DNA of 64,000 nucleotides from Archegozetes longisetosus (lineage: Eukaryota; Arthropoda; Arachnida; Sarcoptiformes; Trhypochthoniidae): assembly GCA_018873245.2 (NCBI GenBank), contig JAEMBT020000006.1, positions 10,375,855 through 10,439,854 of the forward strand, written 5' to 3'. The position numbers and the translations under genes are program-made. Below the pieces are notes generated by a model. The model saw only the letters and a list, made by a program, of their open reading frames with translations. It did not search any database and had not been told where the DNA came from. The stretch's first letter is position 1. The number at the start of each line of letters is the position of its first letter. Positions 60,622-64,000 of the stretch are shown here, in pieces.

Positions 60622-63512
60622 CTAGACGGGAGTGTTAAAATTAAGGATATTATCAGTATCTGCTGGATCGCTAGTATGTCTTCTATTGCCAGAAGAAGAA
60701 GAAAGTGCGCGAACAATCTTCGGATTATATAGTTTAGGATCAGACACCATACGAACGAAAAAACTACGCTTATATCTCAGACTCATTTTCCTCTTTCTAT
60801 CCAGCATGAATACTTCATCGACAGCTTCATCTTCGACGTTCTCCTTCTGTTCTTCTTCGACTTCTTTTCTGGCTTTATTGTCCATTTTGATGATTTCGAA
60901 GAGATCTGTTGCGAATTGAGAAATAACGTCGAATGCGTGGTCGATGTCAGCATCAGTTGCGTGTTGCGCGCAGACACAGAAGCGTATGACATATTGTTCA
61001 TTAAGCGAAGCCGGAACCATGTGAAGTTTACCAGAAGCGTTAATCGAAGATAACAACTTTTGGTTTATGACATTAGATCCCTTTTTATACAAATATATCA
61101 TGTATTCTCTTTCGCTAATAACTTTTTAATTGAATTATTTCTAACCTTTAAGCGAAAACAAACTAATCCTAAGTGAACTTGATTTACAACTTCAAATCTT
61201 TCATCTTTTCGTACCAGTGATTCGAAACGTTTGGCAAGTCTTACATGCTGCAACAAACAAGTGAGCAATAAATATTGAGGTAGATTCACACACAAAAGTT
61301 CTTGCGTCAATTTCGATCAGAAACTTATGAAAACCATATTATGTAGTCTAATCGGTAGTCTTCATTACAGTCATTCCTGTTTATAGTGAACCAGTTGGTG
61401 TACCCTAAAGCGTTCACTATAAGTGCAAATTTACTATAAACTTACACTTCTGTATGGAATTTGAGATTTGTGTTCGATATAGTGTTCATTATAAGTGGGT
61501 GTTCACTACAAGCTCGTTCACTATTAACGGGATTGACTGTATTTGTAAAGGTTGAAGATCAAAAGGAGTAGTATTTTGGAACACAAAAAATCTTGAATAG
61601 CCTTTGCCTTTGATCACCAACCTATCTGTCTATCAACCACTTAGTAAAAAAATAAAGTAAACTTTTACATTATTTAACATTATCATTGTTAAACTCATCA
61701 ACAAGATAATGAGCTAAAGTAAGCAACAATGCATCATATAGCCTTAAATTAACTTAAACCTGAGAGTAACTTAAAATAGTTGTTAAGAATCAAGCTTACT
61801 TGAAGCTAATGCAAACTTACTTCTCTTATATATTTCTGAAGTCCTTCAATTCCATAGTTGCGAATAACAAACCAGAGTTTAAGTGATCTAAATCTACGAC
61901 TGAGAGGTATTCCCCAATGCTAACAAGGTAGAAGTTGAGAATACTTTTAGAAAGAAGATAATACTCATTGCAAAATATGAGCCATTATTAAGCTTACACG
62001 ATAATCAATTGCTTTTTCAGAAAAGCTGTGTTGAAGGTAAAGAGGATCAACAACTAATGCCTGAGTTAGTTTAAATCGATCTTTAACCCTACAGTCATAT
62101 AAGTTATTTGAATTATTAATAGAAATAACCAATTGTTTAATACTTAAACACATGTTTTCCTATTACCATAGAAGAGAACAATCAAAGTTAACGAGCATCC
62201 ATTTGTTTGGATTCATATTGAAAGATGATGCAAACTAAATTCAATTGAAAATCCGATTGATTTAGAAATCAAAAGTAGAATGGTCTAGTATCTTACTTCA
62301 ATACCATGCATCAAATATTGGAATTCAGGACAAATGAACGCACTTCCAGCATATGCTGCGTCCACATGAAGCCAAACACCTTAAATCAATGAAATAGTAA
62401 TTGATAACTTATTTAAGATGTCTGACCAAAGTCACATTTGACTTCTTACAAATTAGTCAATAAAAGTAAATTGAAGAAGCTGTTCATTTTTAATTTAGTA
62501 ATGCTTACTCCTACTCATACCATTACTTTTGTATTCTATTATCGCTGCTTGTGCCGGCGTGGTAAACGTGCCATGGTCGGGGAAGGGTTCGGTTTCGAAA
62601 ATTTCAAGACCGCTCTCAAACTCACTGGTTTTGAGAGACTATTCTTCCCATGATCTTTGAAATTTTTTGCCTTTTATTAGATTATTATAGTATTGTCAGT
62701 TGAACAACATAACTACTGGCCATAATAATTCGAGTTCATAGTATTTGAACAATTATTTTGTAAAAAATTGAGTTTTTCAAATAACGCCGGCTCTAGGAGT
62801 ATGCAATATTGCGATTTTCATTCGGGGGGGGGGTTCACATTCTACCTGACCCATCCCTTGCGCCACACTGATATGTTCTATATAGTACTTTGTATTTTAC
62901 GCAATTTTGCCTTTAGGTAACTCCTACTCAATAGTCACTTTAGTTAATTCAATTTGAATCAAAGAATGAAATGCATACTTACACGGAAAAATAAATTTCT
63001 TAAGGATTGGATGCGTTGGAAATGAGTTTTCTTTGGGAATACTATATTTGGTTGGAAAAAAGATATTGCTTCACTTGTATAGACTTACCTTCACTTTGAC
63101 AAGTAGGACCAATTTCATTAAGAGCGTCGAAAGAACAACACGATGTAGTACCAAGAGTTGCAGAAACGAAAAAAGGGACTAAGCCCGAGGCCCTATCCTC
63201 TTCCATAGCCTTAGCTAAGGGTACACCACGTAAGGTGAAATTTTGATCAGTATCTAGTATTCGAAGCTTGACAAATCCTATCATAGCAGCTTTCTCTACA
63301 CATGAGTGAGCCTAGTATAAAGGCAAAAGGATGAAGTGTATGTCATGCAAATTTGGTATTGAATAGTTTAATTTTACTTCTTTCGAGCAATATCCTATTA
63401 ATTTTGAGAGTAGAAGTCCTTCTTCCATGAAAGGTTGCTGTTGTTTTAACATGCGAATTGCATTGTGTCGTGCGGCTAACAATGAAACCAGTACACAATC
63501 ACTCGCAGATCC
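60622..63512 (-). CDS. Tdc: Tyrosine decarboxylase-like group II PLP decarboxylase (3' part)
   Basis: Minus-strand gene of the aromatic amino-acid decarboxylase family, making biogenic amines (tyramine from tyrosine if truly Tdc) in the cytosol. Exons: 63512-63378, 63311-63089, 62379-62297, 62234-62167, 62088-61998, 61919-61821, 61247-61146, 61080-60622, joining in phase to 419 residues plus a stop. Visible are [15 protein letters not shown], the PLP-ring motif [11 protein letters not shown], the Schiff-base lysine in [11 protein letters not shown] (AADC has NPHKW), and [29 protein letters not shown] and the long C-terminal tail with [15 protein letters not shown] fit insect tyrosine decarboxylases better than DOPA or histidine decarboxylase. 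The 5' exons lie beyond the window. The repeat at 63815 would sit in the upstream intron. Confidence 0.88.
61368..61539. mobile_element. Tigger/pogo-like MITE in a decarboxylase intron
   Basis: Inverted termini cagtcattcctgtttatagt and actattaacgggattgactg, followed inwards by gtgaacc / gttcacta, enclose 172 bases and are flanked by TA (61366-61367 and 61540-61541). This is the arrangement of Tigger/pogo-type miniature elements. Internal ttcactataagtgc repeats extend the hairpin. No coding capacity. Confidence 0.85.
62823..62832 (+). repeat. Poly-G tract
   Basis: An uninterrupted run of about ten G in AT-rich intron sequence, next to a GC-rich patch (acgccggctctaggag upstream, ctgacccatcccttgcgcc downstream) that may be a transposon remnant. 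Confidence 0.7.
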
Positions 63513-63814
63513 CTATTTTATCAATATATCAAATGACTAGTAAAAAATCATTCTTATAATAATAAAATAAAGTCTTCCAAGTTAATTTGGTTTAACCCTC
63601 TCAAGCAAATCATTATTTTATTAAAGATCTGTGAAGATCTCACGAGCCCTTCGAGAAAGTTATGAATCACATTCTGAACATTTTTGTCTTATAATTTATA
63701 AGAGCAAATCAATTCCTCATATTTGTTCTCTATGTATTGTCTAAAAGTTTTTGACGGTTTAGATGACGACTATTTTAGCTCTAGTTGACAATAGTCATAT
63801 ATGAAGGAAGATTT

Positions 63815-64000
63815 TGAAGGCCTATCTTAACAATCCAAACCTCAAGCTTAGCATTACATTTCTAAGCATTGAATGTGTCATCACTTGAAAGATTGCAAAA
63901 TTATTTCGTCAAATCCTTTAGTCATAGTGGGAACATTTTTTAATCTACTGAATGAATAATAATTTATTACTAATAGGCAGTCATTGGGTTTTCCTGTGGC
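63815..64000 (-). repeat. Dispersed ~1-kb repeat, copy C (inverted, cut by the window end)
   Basis: The reverse complement matches the 5' part of copies A and B (aaataattttgcaatctttc, taataaattattattcattc). The similarity runs from the window end to about 63815, after which it stops. It is located 5' of the decarboxylase exons on the same strand as that gene. Confidence 0.75.

Overview
This is AT-rich eukaryotic nuclear DNA. The genes have many short exons with GT-AG (a few GC-AG) introns, often only 50-80 bases long. The gene set (a Gbeta subunit, procollagen lysyl hydroxylase, M13 metallopeptidases, an ionotropic-receptor relic, an insect-type tyrosine decarboxylase) points to an arthropod. 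The compact introns and transposon mix would suit a mite or other chelicerate, but that assignment is an inference of low certainty.

Layout. 1-7.2 kb: non-coding sequence and then a complete seven-exon G-protein beta subunit gene (+). 7.2-10.9 kb: gene-free, with several simple repeats. 10.9-19.9 kb: a complete 15-exon lysyl hydroxylase gene (+). Its 5-kb intron 10 holds, on the opposite strand, the first exon of a small secreted basic peptide gene. 19.9-25.3 kb: mostly gene-free, with a hairpin element and one weak exon pair. 25.3-31.0 kb and 32.9-37.8 kb: two complete tandem M13 (neprilysin/ECE-like) type II membrane peptidase genes (+), diverged paralogues that use an unusual number of GC-AG introns. 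38.1-41.8 kb: repeats, namely a 1-kb dispersed repeat split by a LINE remnant and a 1.27-kb foldback palindrome. 42.0-45.1 kb: a complete three-exon gene (-) for a secreted protein with a C-terminal beta/gamma-crystallin-like module; a 1.3-kb inverted-repeat element sits in its second intron. 45.7-49.6 kb: a transposon graveyard with a TIR element, a GAGCG-rich hAT-like element, a truncated and frameshifted Polinton/Maverick-type protein-primed DNA polymerase, a small zinc-cluster ORF, a tRNA-derived SINE and a palindromic mini-element. 50.1-53.9 kb: an ionotropic receptor pseudogene (-), with another TA-flanked element in an intron. 55.1-56.7 kb: a decayed Merlin/ISXO2-type transposon. 57.8-58.8 kb: a second copy of the 1-kb repeat. 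58.9-59.2 kb: the terminal exon of an unidentified Ser/Asn-rich protein (-). 60.6-63.5 kb: the 3' eight exons of a tyrosine/aromatic amino-acid decarboxylase (-), whose 5' end lies outside the window. 63.8-64.0 kb: a third repeat copy, inverted.

The intact genes are unrelated housekeeping or signalling genes; only the two M13 genes form a family cluster. No operon or defence system is visible. The most unusual content is the beta/gamma-crystallin-type secreted protein, the nested peptide exon, the GC-AG and in-frame introns, and the dense nesting of inverted-repeat elements. Exon coordinates were assigned by eye from splice signals, reading phase and protein family resemblance.
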